From positions 5,315,501 to 5,379,500 of the forward strand of contig NZ_OW485601.1 of assembly GCF_937425535.1 (NCBI RefSeq): 64,000 bases of DNA, given 5' to 3'. A model generated the notes under the pieces. It was not told the origin of the DNA and searched no databases. It saw only the letters and a program-made list of their open reading frames with translations. This document shows, piece by piece, positions 45,802 through 54,103 of the stretch. The translations under genes were made by a program, and so were the position numbers. The number at the start of each line of letters is the position of its first letter. Position 1 is the first letter of the stretch. This stretch comes from Rhodovastum atsumiense (lineage in GTDB: Bacteria > Pseudomonadota > Alphaproteobacteria > Acetobacterales > Acetobacteraceae).

Positions 45802-46627
45802 TGCCGAAAACCTGCGCCAGGGCCAGCATGGGCGCGGTGCCCGTGTACATGCGCGCGGTCTCGAACACCGGCGTCATGCCGGCCTGCTGCGCCAGTGCCA
45901 GCGCCGCGGTGTTCGGCTCCGGCACGTCGAGGAACACCGGGCCGGGCGGGGCGGCGGCAAGCAGGCCGGCAAACAGCGCCGCGGCGACGCCGTCGTCCTG
46001 CGCCACCAGCGGACCGATCTTCGCCCCGTCCCGGCAGGGGCGGATCACGCCGTAGCCTCTTGCCGTTCCATCGGCGATGGCCGCCAGGGCGACATGGCCG
46101 GGGGCCGCCAGCCAGTGGTGCAGGAACGCCTCGCGCGGGACGGGAAAACACAGCCGGTCCAGTCCGGCGATCGCCGCGAAGGGCAGGGTGGCGGCCGGTT
46201 GCAGTGCAAAATCGGCGGGTGACGGCGCCGGCGGGCGCGGCGTGTCGGCCAGGGCGAAACGGATGTTCCGATGCGCGAACGCGAAGCCGGAGCGTCGGTA
46301 ATTCTCCTGTTGCGCGATCACTCCGTCGAGCCCGACGCTGCGCCCGGCGAACCGCGCCATGGCGGCACGCCACAGCGCCATGCCGATGCCACGGCCGCGA
46401 TGGCCGGGGCGCACGATATAGAGGCCGAGGAAGCCAAACTCCGGCCCGTAGCACACCGCCGAGATGCAGCCGAGCGGGATGTCGTCCTGCTCGGCGACCA
46501 GGAAGCCTTGCGGGTCGGCAATCCGGAAAGCCGCGGCATCGCCCAGGCCGGGGTTCCAGCCTTCCTCGGCGGCCCAGCCGAGTGCCAGGTCAACTTCGGC
46601 AGGAAACATGCTGCGGATGGTGGCCAT
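45779..46627 (-). CDS. GNAT acetyltransferase, two-domain
   Basis: A 282-residue protein. The N-terminal GNAT domain (residues ~1-130) has GFLGLYIVRPGHRGRGIGMALW, the acetyl-CoA binding Q/RxxGxG/A pyrophosphate loop (RGRGIG). A second, degenerate domain follows (FLHHWLAAPGHVALAAIADG, GPVFLDVPEPNTAALALAQQAGM), as in Acetyltransf_18-type enzymes. The substrate is unknown. It converges on the HEPN-like gene with a 23-bp overlap. The start is ATG 46627. Confidence 0.82.
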   Translation of the reverse strand: MATIRSMFPAEVDLALGWAAEEGWNPGLGDAAAFRIADPQGFLVAEQDDIPLGCISAVCYGPEFGFLGLYIVRPGHRGRGIGMALWRAAMARFAGRSVGLDGVIAQQENYRRSGFAFAHRNIRFALADTPRPPAPSPADFALQPAATLPFAAIAGLDRLCFPVPREAFLHHWLAAPGHVALAAIADGTARGYGVIRPCRDGAKIGPLVAQDDGVAAALFAGLLAAAPPGPVFLDVPEPNTAALALAQQAGMTPVFETARMYTGTAPMLALAQVFGITTFELG

Positions 46628-46702
46628 GATCTTCTCTTTTCGGACGATCCCTTGAACCCACTCATCAAAGTGCCGAGGTGCGGTGTTTCGCAAGGGGGGG
46701 CA

Positions 46703-46882
46703 ATGACCGCCAAAGTGATCCTGGTGATCATGCTGCTGACTGGGATCGGTTGCACCTTGGCCGCGTGCGCCGGCATCCCGGGAAATCCGGTGACCACGCC
46801 GACCGACCTCACGGGCCGGGACGCCCCCGGTGCAGGGTCCAATGGCGCTGGTTCGGTGATCGGTTCCGGCCGGCGAGGCTAG
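46703..46882 (+). CDS. Small putative lipoprotein (59 aa)
   Basis: The peptide starts MTAKVILVIMLLTGIGCTLA and carries the lipobox LAAC at about residues 18-21, followed by a short Pro/Thr/Gly-rich mature part. The preceding GGGGGG is a plausible Shine-Dalgarno. It resembles entericidin-like small lipoproteins in layout only. Confidence 0.6.
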   Translation: MTAKVILVIMLLTGIGCTLAACAGIPGNPVTTPTDLTGRDAPGAGSNGAGSVIGSGRRG

Positions 46883-46909
46883 GGGGCGGGACGCGGGAGA
46901 TACGCGGCG

Positions 46910-47167
46910 TCATGCCGCCCGGTGCAGGGCGGCGAAATGCGCCTCGAGCTTGCCGGCATCGGTTTCGGCGGCCTGCATGGCGGCGCCGATGTCCTCCTTG
47001 GTCCCGGATCGCAGCAGCACCTCCGACGGCGGATCGTCGTTTTCCTCGGGGCGAAGGATCAGGTAGCGGACCCAGGTTTCGCCCGGCAGGACCAACAGCT
47101 TCAGCGCGCCAATCCGGGCCACCCAGCCGCCTTCCCGGCGGGGCTGCCATTTTTGTTCTTGTGTCAT
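46910..47167 (-). CDS. Hypothetical protein (85 aa)
   Basis: A small soluble protein, MTQEQKWQPRREGGWVARIG onwards, with an amphipathic beta-rich middle and an alanine-rich C-terminal helix. Not recognised. The frame is open from a clear ATG with good codon usage, so it is likely real. It is convergent with the small lipoprotein gene. Confidence 0.55.
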   Translation of the reverse strand: MTQEQKWQPRREGGWVARIGALKLLVLPGETWVRYLILRPEENDDPPSEVLLRSGTKEDIGAAMQAAETDAGKLEAHFAALHRAA

Positions 47168-47392
47168 TGACGTCCTCCCGGCCGGATCATCGCCCAGCTC
47201 CTTATGGATACTAGGTTGCAGGTGATACGGGATCAACGGGACCCTGCGTGCATTCAACGGGACTCTGCGTGCATGTGGTGAAACCAGCGCCGCATTGCCC
47301 GTCCACGCCGAACAAACCTGCGTCCATCAAGAATGGTTGAAAACCGCCTCATGGCGCGACCGCACCGCCGGAGAAGCCGGGGAGGGGCCGGC

Positions 47393-47911
47393 TCATCGGC
47401 TGGTGGACCCGGTGAGGGCGACGATCGCGCGGGCCACGCTGTCCTGCAGCACCGGCCAGGGCGGGCCGCCCTGGATGTCCATCATGTGACCGACCGCGAC
47501 CCGCGCCAGATCGATCGCCTGTCGCCTTGCGTGCCCGGCCATGCTCTCGCGCGCGGCCTGGACCAGTCCTGCGGCATAGGCGGCCGGGCTGTGCAGCCGT
47601 TCCAGCACCTCGCGCCCGCGCCGTCCGGCTGCGGTGAAGCGCTGGGGACGCCGGCGTACCGCGATCAGGTGGGCATCGAGGCTTCGCTCATCGAGGGGTA
47701 GCGCAGGTTCAGCGCCAGGTGCGCGCGAGCCATGCCTCGGCGGCCTGCCGGCCCGCCGGGCCATGGCCTCGACATGGAAGGCGCGGTCCGCCGTGCCGGC
47801 TTCGGTGTAGCTGGCGAAGAAATGCTGCAGTCGGGTGTCGTGCGGCACCACCAGCCCCGGCACGCGCCGCGCCACCGCGAAGATCCCCCGGTACGATGGA
47901 TCGGTGGTCAT
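47393..47911 (-). CDS. Hypothetical protein (172 aa)
   Basis: Not recognised. It starts MTTDPSYRGIFAVARRVPGL and is rich in Arg and Ala with predicted helices (REVLERLHSPAAYAAGLVQAARESM and LARVAVGHMMDI). No signal peptide or membrane span. Neighbouring gaps (47168-47392 and 47912-48163) contain nothing identifiable. Confidence 0.5.
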   Translation of the reverse strand: MTTDPSYRGIFAVARRVPGLVVPHDTRLQHFFASYTEAGTADRAFHVEAMARRAGRPPRHGSRAPGAEPALPLDERSLDAHLIAVRRRPQRFTAAGRRGREVLERLHSPAAYAAGLVQAARESMAGHARRQAIDLARVAVGHMMDIQGGPPWPVLQDSVARAIVALTGSTSR

Positions 47912-48163
47912 GATCTGCCACCATGGTATGGCGTTGGCCCACCTGCACGGTGCATGGCCAACGTAACGCCTTCGATTCCTCTGCGTTGCATCATATCCTG
48001 GCCTCTGGTGCATTCCGAGGCAGGATTGTCCGTAGACGCACCATCGCGACAGCGCAAGATCGCAGGCAGGGAGCCGGATTTCCGTTACACCACCAAATCA
48101 GGAGGTCGGTGGTTGCTCCGGAAAACGCTGATGAAAGACAACGAAAATGGCCCGGCCCGCGGT

Positions 48164-48979
48164 TCATTGCCGGCTGCCCGGCACCCCGCCCGAGGGAACC
48201 TCGTCGATGCCGGCGAGGTCCTCGATCGCTACCTTCTTCGCATCCGCAGGGGGCGTGAAGGCGAACGCGTCCGGGGTCGGGACGATGTCGGTCCGCCATT
48301 CCCGGATGCGCATCGTATATTGCGGGCCGCCGGCGAGGGTCTTGCTGGTAATGACGTATTTGCGCGGAATCGGTCGCTCGCCTGGCTCGATCCAGATCTG
48401 CCAGTCGGTGTCGACATCGCGGAAGGCAAGATGCTCGCAGGCGATGCCATCGACGAAGCCACGGCCGACATGCCTAGCCTCGACCACGTCGGCGGTCAGG
48501 GTGGTGTAGACATCGCTGCCCAGCAGGTCCGCGCCCGGCGTGGCGATGCCGTACTGGTCGCGCAACCGCTCGACCAGTTGGTCGACCGAACCAGGGGCAT
48601 CGAACTGGGCATAGGCCCTGGTGGTTTCGCCATGGAAGGTGACGGTCCGGCCATCGAAGGCGAGGTCCACGCTGGAAGAACCGCCCGCCCGCTGTGCCCG
48701 CAGGTGGTCGGGTCGCTGCAGCAGTGCGCTGCCTGAACTGGTGAACTGGATTTTCTGCAGCTCCGGCGTGATTACCTCGATGTCGGAGTCGAGCGTCACC
48801 CGGATCACCTTCTGCTGCGCCAGATAATCGGACATCGCCTTCAGGATCCGGTGCGCCTCCTCGGCCGTGTCCTGCGCGCGCGCGTAGGCCGGCACCAGCA
48901 GCAGCATTGCCAGCACCGCGGCCGGGGAAAAGGCGTGTGGAACGCCGCGCAGGAAGGGATGGCCGTGCAGGCGCGTCAT
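48164..48979 (-). CDS. DUF2092-like periplasmic protein
   Basis: A 271-residue secreted protein with the signal peptide SPAAVLAMLLLVPAYARA. The mature part, AHRILKAMSDYLAQQKVIRVTLDS, QKIQFTSSGSALLQRPDHLRAQR and YAQFDAPGSVDQLVERLRDQYG, matches the LolA-like DUF2092 family of putative lipid-binding periplasmic proteins. The second ATG (48979) is chosen because TGGAGGCATCCCGAC precedes it. It heads a cluster of secreted proteins. Confidence 0.8.
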   Translation of the reverse strand: MTRLHGHPFLRGVPHAFSPAAVLAMLLLVPAYARAQDTAEEAHRILKAMSDYLAQQKVIRVTLDSDIEVITPELQKIQFTSSGSALLQRPDHLRAQRAGGSSSVDLAFDGRTVTFHGETTRAYAQFDAPGSVDQLVERLRDQYGIATPGADLLGSDVYTTLTADVVEARHVGRGFVDGIACEHLAFRDVDTDWQIWIEPGERPIPRKYVITSKTLAGGPQYTMRIREWRTDIVPTPDAFAFTPPADAKKVAIEDLAGIDEVPSGGVPGSRQ

Positions 48980-49079
48980 GTCGGGATGCCTCCAGGTGAT
49001 CATGCTTCACGCTGTCCGCGGCCCCGGCCGGAGCGGGCGTGGCCGGCTCCGGCCGGGGCCATCGCTGCGGTGAGGGTGG

Positions 49080-49676
49080 TCAGCGCGGCGCGGGATCGAC
49101 GCGGATGGCGAGGGCCTCGGTATAGGTCACGTCGACATCGTCGCCTGGCTGCAGCGTCGCCGCGAAGCGCTGCATGCCCGGGTCACGCAGCGCGATGATG
49201 CGCGGCAGGCCGGACGGGCCAAGGAAGGTCACGGTATTGGCGCGAGTGTCGACGGCGAGGATACGGACGCGCGCGGTGACTTCCTGCGCCGTCTCGCCGG
49301 CGGGGCGTTCCCCTTCCACGGCCCGGGTGACGGAGGCGCCGGCGGTGAGCGGCGGGCTGTCGGGCCTGGAGATCGCGGCGGCGACTGATTCGCGGTAGGT
49401 GGCGGTGACGCGGTCACCCGGCCGGACCTGGGCGAGGTTGCGTACCTCGGGGCCGACCTGGACCGTCAGCAGGGTGCCATCGCCGGTCCTGAGCAGGACG
49501 GTGCGTTTTTCCTGGTCGATCGTCTCGACCGTCGCCGTGGTCGTGCGCGTCTCGGTGACCACCGGTCCGGCCTGCTGGTCCGTCGCCGTGGCGGCACCCT
49601 GGGCGAGCAGGGGCGTGCCTGCCGCGGTCAACGCGAGCACGAAGACAGCGACGGCTGCGCAATGCGCAGGTTTCAT
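49080..49676 (-). CDS. Secreted protein with repeated beta (DUF5666-like) domains
   Basis: A 198-residue protein with the signal peptide VAVFVLALTAAGTPLLAQG. Two similar beta modules follow: TATVETIDQEKRTVLLRTGDG...VRPGDRVTATYRESVA and VRILAVDTRANTVTFLGPSG...LQPGDDVDVTYTEALA, each ending in PGDxVxVTY. This duplicated pattern resembles DUF5666 periplasmic domains. Function unknown. Confidence 0.7.
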   Translation of the reverse strand: MKPAHCAAVAVFVLALTAAGTPLLAQGAATATDQQAGPVVTETRTTTATVETIDQEKRTVLLRTGDGTLLTVQVGPEVRNLAQVRPGDRVTATYRESVAAAISRPDSPPLTAGASVTRAVEGERPAGETAQEVTARVRILAVDTRANTVTFLGPSGLPRIIALRDPGMQRFAATLQPGDDVDVTYTEALAIRVDPAPR

Positions 49677-49834
49677 GGCGTGTTTCTCCCGGGATTCGCG
49701 GCGAGCTGGCCGCGGCGGCGACGATGCCGCCGGGCCCTGTCCGTTTCAACCTCGGGCGGCCTGTACGGGCGCGTGTCACCAGAAACTGATACCCGGTCCG
49801 ATCGAAGCGCCCGGGACATGCGCGCCAAAGAAAC

Positions 49835-50206
49835 TCAGAACAATTTCCAGCTGCCGTCCTTGGTGCGGCACCAGTCCACCTCGGCGCTGCGCTCGCCGCT
49901 GCGGCCGTGCACCGTCGTGGTATATTCAAGGTGCCGGCAGGCGAAATTCTGCCCCTGCGCGGTGTGGCTGCGAGGGCCGCGGAAGGTCACCGTGCCGGCT
50001 GCGCCGGTCTCGGCGTTGCTCCAGTGCTCGATGCGTCCCACCGGCGGGTTGGGGGCATCGAGCAGCTTCTGCGCCGCCTGGTGCATCAGCGCCGTGTCCG
50101 CCTCGGTCAGGCGCGGTGCCGTACGGTTGTTGCGCCAGGGATTGACCTGCGCCTGCGCGGTGCCGGCGAGCAGCAGCAGGGCGATGATAACAACGGAGAT
50201 GCGCAT
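49835..50206 (-). CDS. 17-kDa surface antigen-like secreted protein
   Basis: A 123-residue protein with the signal peptide VVIIALLLLAGTAQA. The C-terminal half FACRHLEYTTTVHGRSGERS then VDWCRTKDGSWKLF resembles the C-terminal domain of the 16/17-kDa surface antigen family (C-R-x-Y-x-T-V... A-C-R-x-x-D-G-x-W). The N-terminal glycine-zipper of that family is missing here but is encoded separately in the next gene. The ATG at 50206 follows GGAGACCCAGA. Confidence 0.65.
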   Translation of the reverse strand: MRISVVIIALLLLAGTAQAQVNPWRNNRTAPRLTEADTALMHQAAQKLLDAPNPPVGRIEHWSNAETGAAGTVTFRGPRSHTAQGQNFACRHLEYTTTVHGRSGERSAEVDWCRTKDGSWKLF

Positions 50207-50399
50207 TCTGGGTCTCCTGCAGCGGGGGAGCGGCGTACCTTGCCAGGGTCGTTGCACGATCGCTCCTGCCGGGGCGGTTGGAAAGGGGGAGCATCGTGTC
50301 CTGGCGTGCAGGGATGCGTCTGCTTCATGTGCCTGCGGGTACAGGGAATGGGCCGCGATGCCGTTACCATCGCGGCCCGCCCCCCGCGCATGGACGGGG

Positions 50400-50687
50400 T
50401 CAGTACGACGAGCTTGAGGCGCGGTTGTTGCGGCCCGCCTGCACGCCGGCCTGGTAGGCGGCCTGCTCCGACTCCTTGTGCGCATTATACAGCAGCCCGC
50501 CGGCGAGGCCCGCGCCGGCGCCGATCGCGGCACCGAGCCCGGCATTGCCGGCGATGGCGCCGATCACCGCGCCCGCGGCGGCGCCGCCGGTAGTGCCGGT
50601 CAGCGCCCGCTGCTGCGTGGGCGACATGTCCGCGCAGCCCGCGAGCAGCAATACGGTGCCAAGCGCGAGCGTCAGTCCGCGCATCAT
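50400..50687 (-). CDS. Glycine-zipper lipoprotein
   Basis: A 95-residue lipoprotein with the lipobox LLAGC (residues ~14-18). The central TTGGAAAGAVIGAIAGNAGL, continued by GAAIGAGAGLAGGLLY, is a glycine zipper that may form membrane-associated oligomers. It ends with an Asn/Ser-rich tail. Its first codons overlap the end of the preceding gene by 4 bp, so the two are coupled. Confidence 0.75.
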   Translation of the reverse strand: MMRGLTLALGTVLLLAGCADMSPTQQRALTGTTGGAAAGAVIGAIAGNAGLGAAIGAGAGLAGGLLYNAHKESEQAAYQAGVQAGRNNRASSSSY

Positions 50688-51094
50688 TTCCTCCGCGTCT
50701 GGGCGCTGGACTGGACCGGGCACGGATAGGCCTGGTGCAGATAGCCCACCACGCCGTCAACCGGCGGCAGCGCGGCACGCGACGGGTCCGCATTCACCCA
50801 GGTGATGAAGGCGGCGATGGCATCGTTGCGTGAGGGGGGCGGTTCGGGCGTGCAGAACAGGCGCAGCCGCGGATTCGCCTCCTGGTCGGTTTTCAGCACC
50901 GTGTAGGCGCCGACCAGGAAGCCCTGGCACATGTGCACGGCCGCGACCGCGTTGGGGTCGGAGGTGGACGGCGCGCACAGGCTGACCAGATCGCCGGCCG
51001 TGCGGATCTGGAAGGTATCGGGTGTGAGCGCTGCCTGCGCCGCCCCGGTCAGGGCTGCCGCGAGCACGCCGGCGGATAGGATCAGCCGCCTCAT
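50684..51094 (-). CDS. Rap1a/Tai-like secreted protein
   Basis: A 136-residue protein with the signal peptide LSAGVLAAALTGAAQAAL. The mature domain, TAGDLVSLCAPSTSDPNAVA then MCQGFLVGAYTVL and FITWVNADPSRA, fits the Rap1a domain (two conserved cysteines, GF/Y-x-x-G). Some Rap1a members protect against type VI amidase effectors, but most in this setting are housekeeping or unknown. No T6SS effector is nearby. The acetate kinase gene lies upstream with a 4-bp gap. Confidence 0.7.
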   Translation of the reverse strand: MRRLILSAGVLAAALTGAAQAALTPDTFQIRTAGDLVSLCAPSTSDPNAVAAVHMCQGFLVGAYTVLKTDQEANPRLRLFCTPEPPPSRNDAIAAFITWVNADPSRAALPPVDGVVGYLHQAYPCPVQSSAQTRRK

Positions 51095-51098
51095 CTCG

Positions 51099-52316
51099 TC
51101 ACTCCTCCTGTTGCTGTCTCTCCGTCCCGGCTGCAAGTCCCAGCAGGGCGGCGGTATGGCGCGCGATCATGCGCTCTTCGTCGGTGGCGACGACCCAGGC
51201 CGCGACCCGCGAGCCCTCGGCGCTGATGCAGCCGCCGCCGGCCGCGTTGCGCTCCGGGTCCAGCGTGAGGCCAAGCCAGGCGCATCCCCGCGCGACCTCG
51301 GCGCGGGTGGCGGCGTCGTTCTCGCCGATGCCGCCGGTGAACACCAGGGCATCGATGCCACCCAGCGCGGCGGCCATCGAGCCGATCTCGCGGACGATGC
51401 GATGCACGAACAGCGCGATCGCCTCCGCCGCCTCCGGCGCGGCGGAGGCACGCAGGCTGCGCATGTCCGGGGAGATGCCGGAAACGCCGAGCAGGCCGGA
51501 GCGGCGGTAGATCAGGTCCTCGATGGCGCGCGCATCCATGCCGTGCGTGTCCATCAGGTAGAGCAATACCCCCGGATCGAGCGCGCCGCAGCGCGTGCCC
51601 ATCAGCAGCCCGTCCACCGCGGTGAAGCCCATGGTGCTGGCGACGCTGCGTCCATCCTGCACGGCGCACAGGCTGGCGCCGTTGCCGAGATGCCCGATCA
51701 CCAGACGCCCCCGCGCGATCGCCGGCGCGACATCGGGCAGTCGGGATGTGATGTATTCGTAGGAGATGCCGTGGAAGCCGTAGCGCCGCACTCCTTCGTC
51801 ATGGAAGCGGCGGGGCAGGCCGAAGGACTGCACCACCGGGGCCTGGCAGCGGTGGAAGGCGGTATCGAAGCAGGCAACCTGCGGCAGGTCGGGCACCTGG
51901 GCGGCGATGGTGCGGATCGGCGCGAGGTTGTGCGGCTGGTGCAGCGGCGCCAGCGGTGCCAGCTTCGCCAGAGACGCGATCAGCGCCGGATCGACGCGCA
52001 CCGGCGCGGCATGGTCCAGCCCGCCATGCACCACGCGATGGCCGACGGCGAGAACCGGTTCGTGCCGCAGCAGCGTCTGGCCGGCCTGCAGGATTTCCTG
52101 GGTGGCGGCGTCGTGGTCGAAGCCATCGGCCGGCCAGCTCCCGCGCAACACCTCGTTGCCGTCGCGGTCACGGACCAGCAGCTCCGGCTTCAGCCCGATG
52201 CTCTGGATCTGCCCGCGAAAGCGTGCCGGTGCGTCCGCGCCGGCATCGTAGATGGCGAACTTGATGCTGGAGGAGCCGGCGTTGAGAACGGCGATGCATC
52301 CTTGCATGGGGGTCAT
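51099..52316 (-). CDS. ackA: Acetate kinase
   Basis: A 405-residue acetate/propionate kinase. N-terminal signature VLNAGSSSIKFAIYD, then AVGHRVVHGG, CFDTAFH, the ATP site GNGASLCAV and GFTAVDGLLMGTRCG, and FTGGIGENDA. It interconverts acetate and acetyl phosphate. Its first base overlaps the last base of the FabI gene, and a phosphate acetyltransferase gene lies further upstream, giving a complete Pta-AckA route in one operon. Confidence 0.95.
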   Translation of the reverse strand: MTPMQGCIAVLNAGSSSIKFAIYDAGADAPARFRGQIQSIGLKPELLVRDRDGNEVLRGSWPADGFDHDAATQEILQAGQTLLRHEPVLAVGHRVVHGGLDHAAPVRVDPALIASLAKLAPLAPLHQPHNLAPIRTIAAQVPDLPQVACFDTAFHRCQAPVVQSFGLPRRFHDEGVRRYGFHGISYEYITSRLPDVAPAIARGRLVIGHLGNGASLCAVQDGRSVASTMGFTAVDGLLMGTRCGALDPGVLLYLMDTHGMDARAIEDLIYRRSGLLGVSGISPDMRSLRASAAPEAAEAIALFVHRIVREIGSMAAALGGIDALVFTGGIGENDAATRAEVARGCAWLGLTLDPERNAAGGGCISAEGSRVAAWVVATDEERMIARHTAALLGLAAGTERQQQEE

Positions 52317-53095
52317 CAGGCGACGATGTTCGCCCCCCCGTCCACGTAGACGGTGCCGCCGGTGATCCGCCGCGCCAGCGGGGTCGCCAGGTAGGCGCAG
52401 GCGAAGCCGACATCCATGATATCGACCAGCTCGCCGAGCGGCGCTTTCTGCGCGGCTTCGTTCAGGATCAGGCCGAAATCCTTCAGCCCCGAGGCGGCGC
52501 GCGTCTTCAGCGGTCCCGGCGAGATCGCGTGCACGCGGATGCCGCGCGGCCCGAGTTCATAGGCCAGGTAGCGGCACGACGCCTCCAGCGCCGCCTTGAC
52601 CGGGCCCATGACGTTGTAGTTGGGCACGACGCGGTTGGCGCCGTAGTAGCTCATGGCGAACATCGTCCCGCCGTCCTGCATCAGCGGGGCGGCGAGCTTC
52701 GCCATGCGCAGGAAGGAATGGCAGGAGATGTCCATCGCCCTGGAGAAACCCTCGGCCGAGCAGTCGAGCAGGCCGCCCTGCAGGTCCTGCTTCGGGGCGA
52801 AGGCGATGGAATGCACCAGGATGTCGAGCCGTCCCCAGAGCCGTTGGATCAGCTCGAACACGGCCTCCAGCTCGCCGGGCACCGAGACGTCCAGCGCCGC
52901 GGTGATCTGCGCCCCCAGCTCCTGCGCCAGCGGCTCGACATGCGGCCTTGCCTTGTCGTTGAGCCAGGTGATGGCGAGATCGGCGCCGACGGTACGGAAC
53001 GCCCTGGCGCAGCCATAGGCGATCGACTGGTCGTTGGCGATGCCCACCACCAGGGCTTTTTGTCCCGCCAGTACCGGCCGGATGTTGTCGGACAT
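52316..53095 (-). CDS. fabI: Enoyl-[acyl-carrier-protein] reductase, FabI type
   Basis: A 259-residue short-chain dehydrogenase with the FabI N-terminus KALVVGIANDQSIAYGCA and the Y-x6-K active site in YNVMGPVKAALE. SIAFAPK and ISPGPLKTRAASGL also match. It reduces enoyl-ACP in fatty-acid synthesis. Its place between pta and ackA, rather than in a fatty-acid gene cluster, suggests a specialised paralogue, possibly acting on short-chain thioesters. Confidence 0.88.
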   Translation of the reverse strand: MSDNIRPVLAGQKALVVGIANDQSIAYGCARAFRTVGADLAITWLNDKARPHVEPLAQELGAQITAALDVSVPGELEAVFELIQRLWGRLDILVHSIAFAPKQDLQGGLLDCSAEGFSRAMDISCHSFLRMAKLAAPLMQDGGTMFAMSYYGANRVVPNYNVMGPVKAALEASCRYLAYELGPRGIRVHAISPGPLKTRAASGLKDFGLILNEAAQKAPLGELVDIMDVGFACAYLATPLARRITGGTVYVDGGANIVA

Positions 53096-53122
53096 GGGGT
53101 GATATTCCTTTGCGGCCGAAGC

Positions 53123-54103
53123 TCAGCCAGGAATGGCCGAGCTCATGCTGGCGCGCCGCGCTTCCGCCACCAGCGCCGCGACGGCGCAGGACGCCAGCCG
53201 GGTCAGCAGCGAATCGGCACGGCTGGTCAGCATGATCGGCACGCGCGCGCCGAGCACGATGCCGGCGGCGTCGGCGCCGGCGAGGAAGGATAGGCTTTTC
53301 GCCAGCATGTTGCCCGCCTCCAGGTCGGGGACGACCAGCACGTTGGCGTGTCCCGCCACCGGCGAGACGATGCCCTTGATCCGTGCCGCCTCCGGGTTGA
53401 TGGCATTGTCGAGCGCGAGCGGGCCGTCCAGCAGCGCCCCGGTGATCTGCCCGCGCTCGGCCATCTTGCACAGGGCGGCGGCCTCGATCGTGGACGGCAC
53501 CTTGGCGGTGACGGTTTCCATGGCGCTCAGGATCGCCACCCGCACTTCCTGGAAGCGCATGGCGTGGGCAAGGTCGATCGCGTTCTGGACGATGTCCACC
53601 TTCTCATCCAGCGTCGGCGCGATGTTGACGGCGGCATCGGTGATGATCAGCGGATCGGCATGGCCCGGCACGTCCATGACGAAGCAGTGGCTGATGCGCC
53701 GCGCGGTGCGGATGCCGCCCTCCCGCGCCACCACCGCGCCCATCACCTCGTCGGTGTGCAGGCTGCCCTTCATCAACGCCTCGGCGCGGCCGAGCGTGAC
53801 CAGCTGCACCGCCTTCGCCGCCGAATCGTGGCTATGTGCGCTGTCCACGATCGGCAGGCCGCTGATGTCAAATCCCGCCTTTGCGGCGATATCCTGGATG
53901 CGCGCCGCCGGTCCGACCAGGACCGGTGCGATCAGGCCGAGGCGACTGCCCTCCACGGCACTCTGCAGCGACACCTCGTCGCAGGGATGGGCGATCGCCG
54001 TGCGGGTCGGCTGCAACTCCCGTGCCGCCTCGATCAGGCGCTCGTACTTGTCGTGGCGCGGCCGCTCCGGGTGCTGCCCTTGCTGGGGGCGGTCTTCAGG
54101 CAT
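53123..54103 (-). CDS. pta: Phosphate acetyl/butyryltransferase
   Basis: A 326-residue PTA_PTB enzyme: VGPAARIQDIAAKAGFDISG, LMKGSLHTDEVMGAVV, RRISHCFVMDVPGHADPLIITDAAVNIAP broken into shorter motifs, and LVVPDLEAGNMLAKSLSFLAGADAAG at the C-terminus. Confidence 0.85.
   Translation of the reverse strand: MPEDRPQQGQHPERPRHDKYERLIEAARELQPTRTAIAHPCDEVSLQSAVEGSRLGLIAPVLVGPAARIQDIAAKAGFDISGLPIVDSAHSHDSAAKAVQLVTLGRAEALMKGSLHTDEVMGAVVAREGGIRTARRISHCFVMDVPGHADPLIITDAAVNIAPTLDEKVDIVQNAIDLAHAMRFQEVRVAILSAMETVTAKVPSTIEAAALCKMAERGQITGALLDGPLALDNAINPEAARIKGIVSPVAGHANVLVVPDLEAGNMLAKSLSFLAGADAAGIVLGARVPIMLTSRADSLLTRLASCAVAALVAEARRASMSSAIPG

Noticed and set aside
50684-51094. Type VI secretion immunity gene
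   Set aside because: The Rap1a-like domain alone is not specific, and no T6SS component or amidase effector is present.
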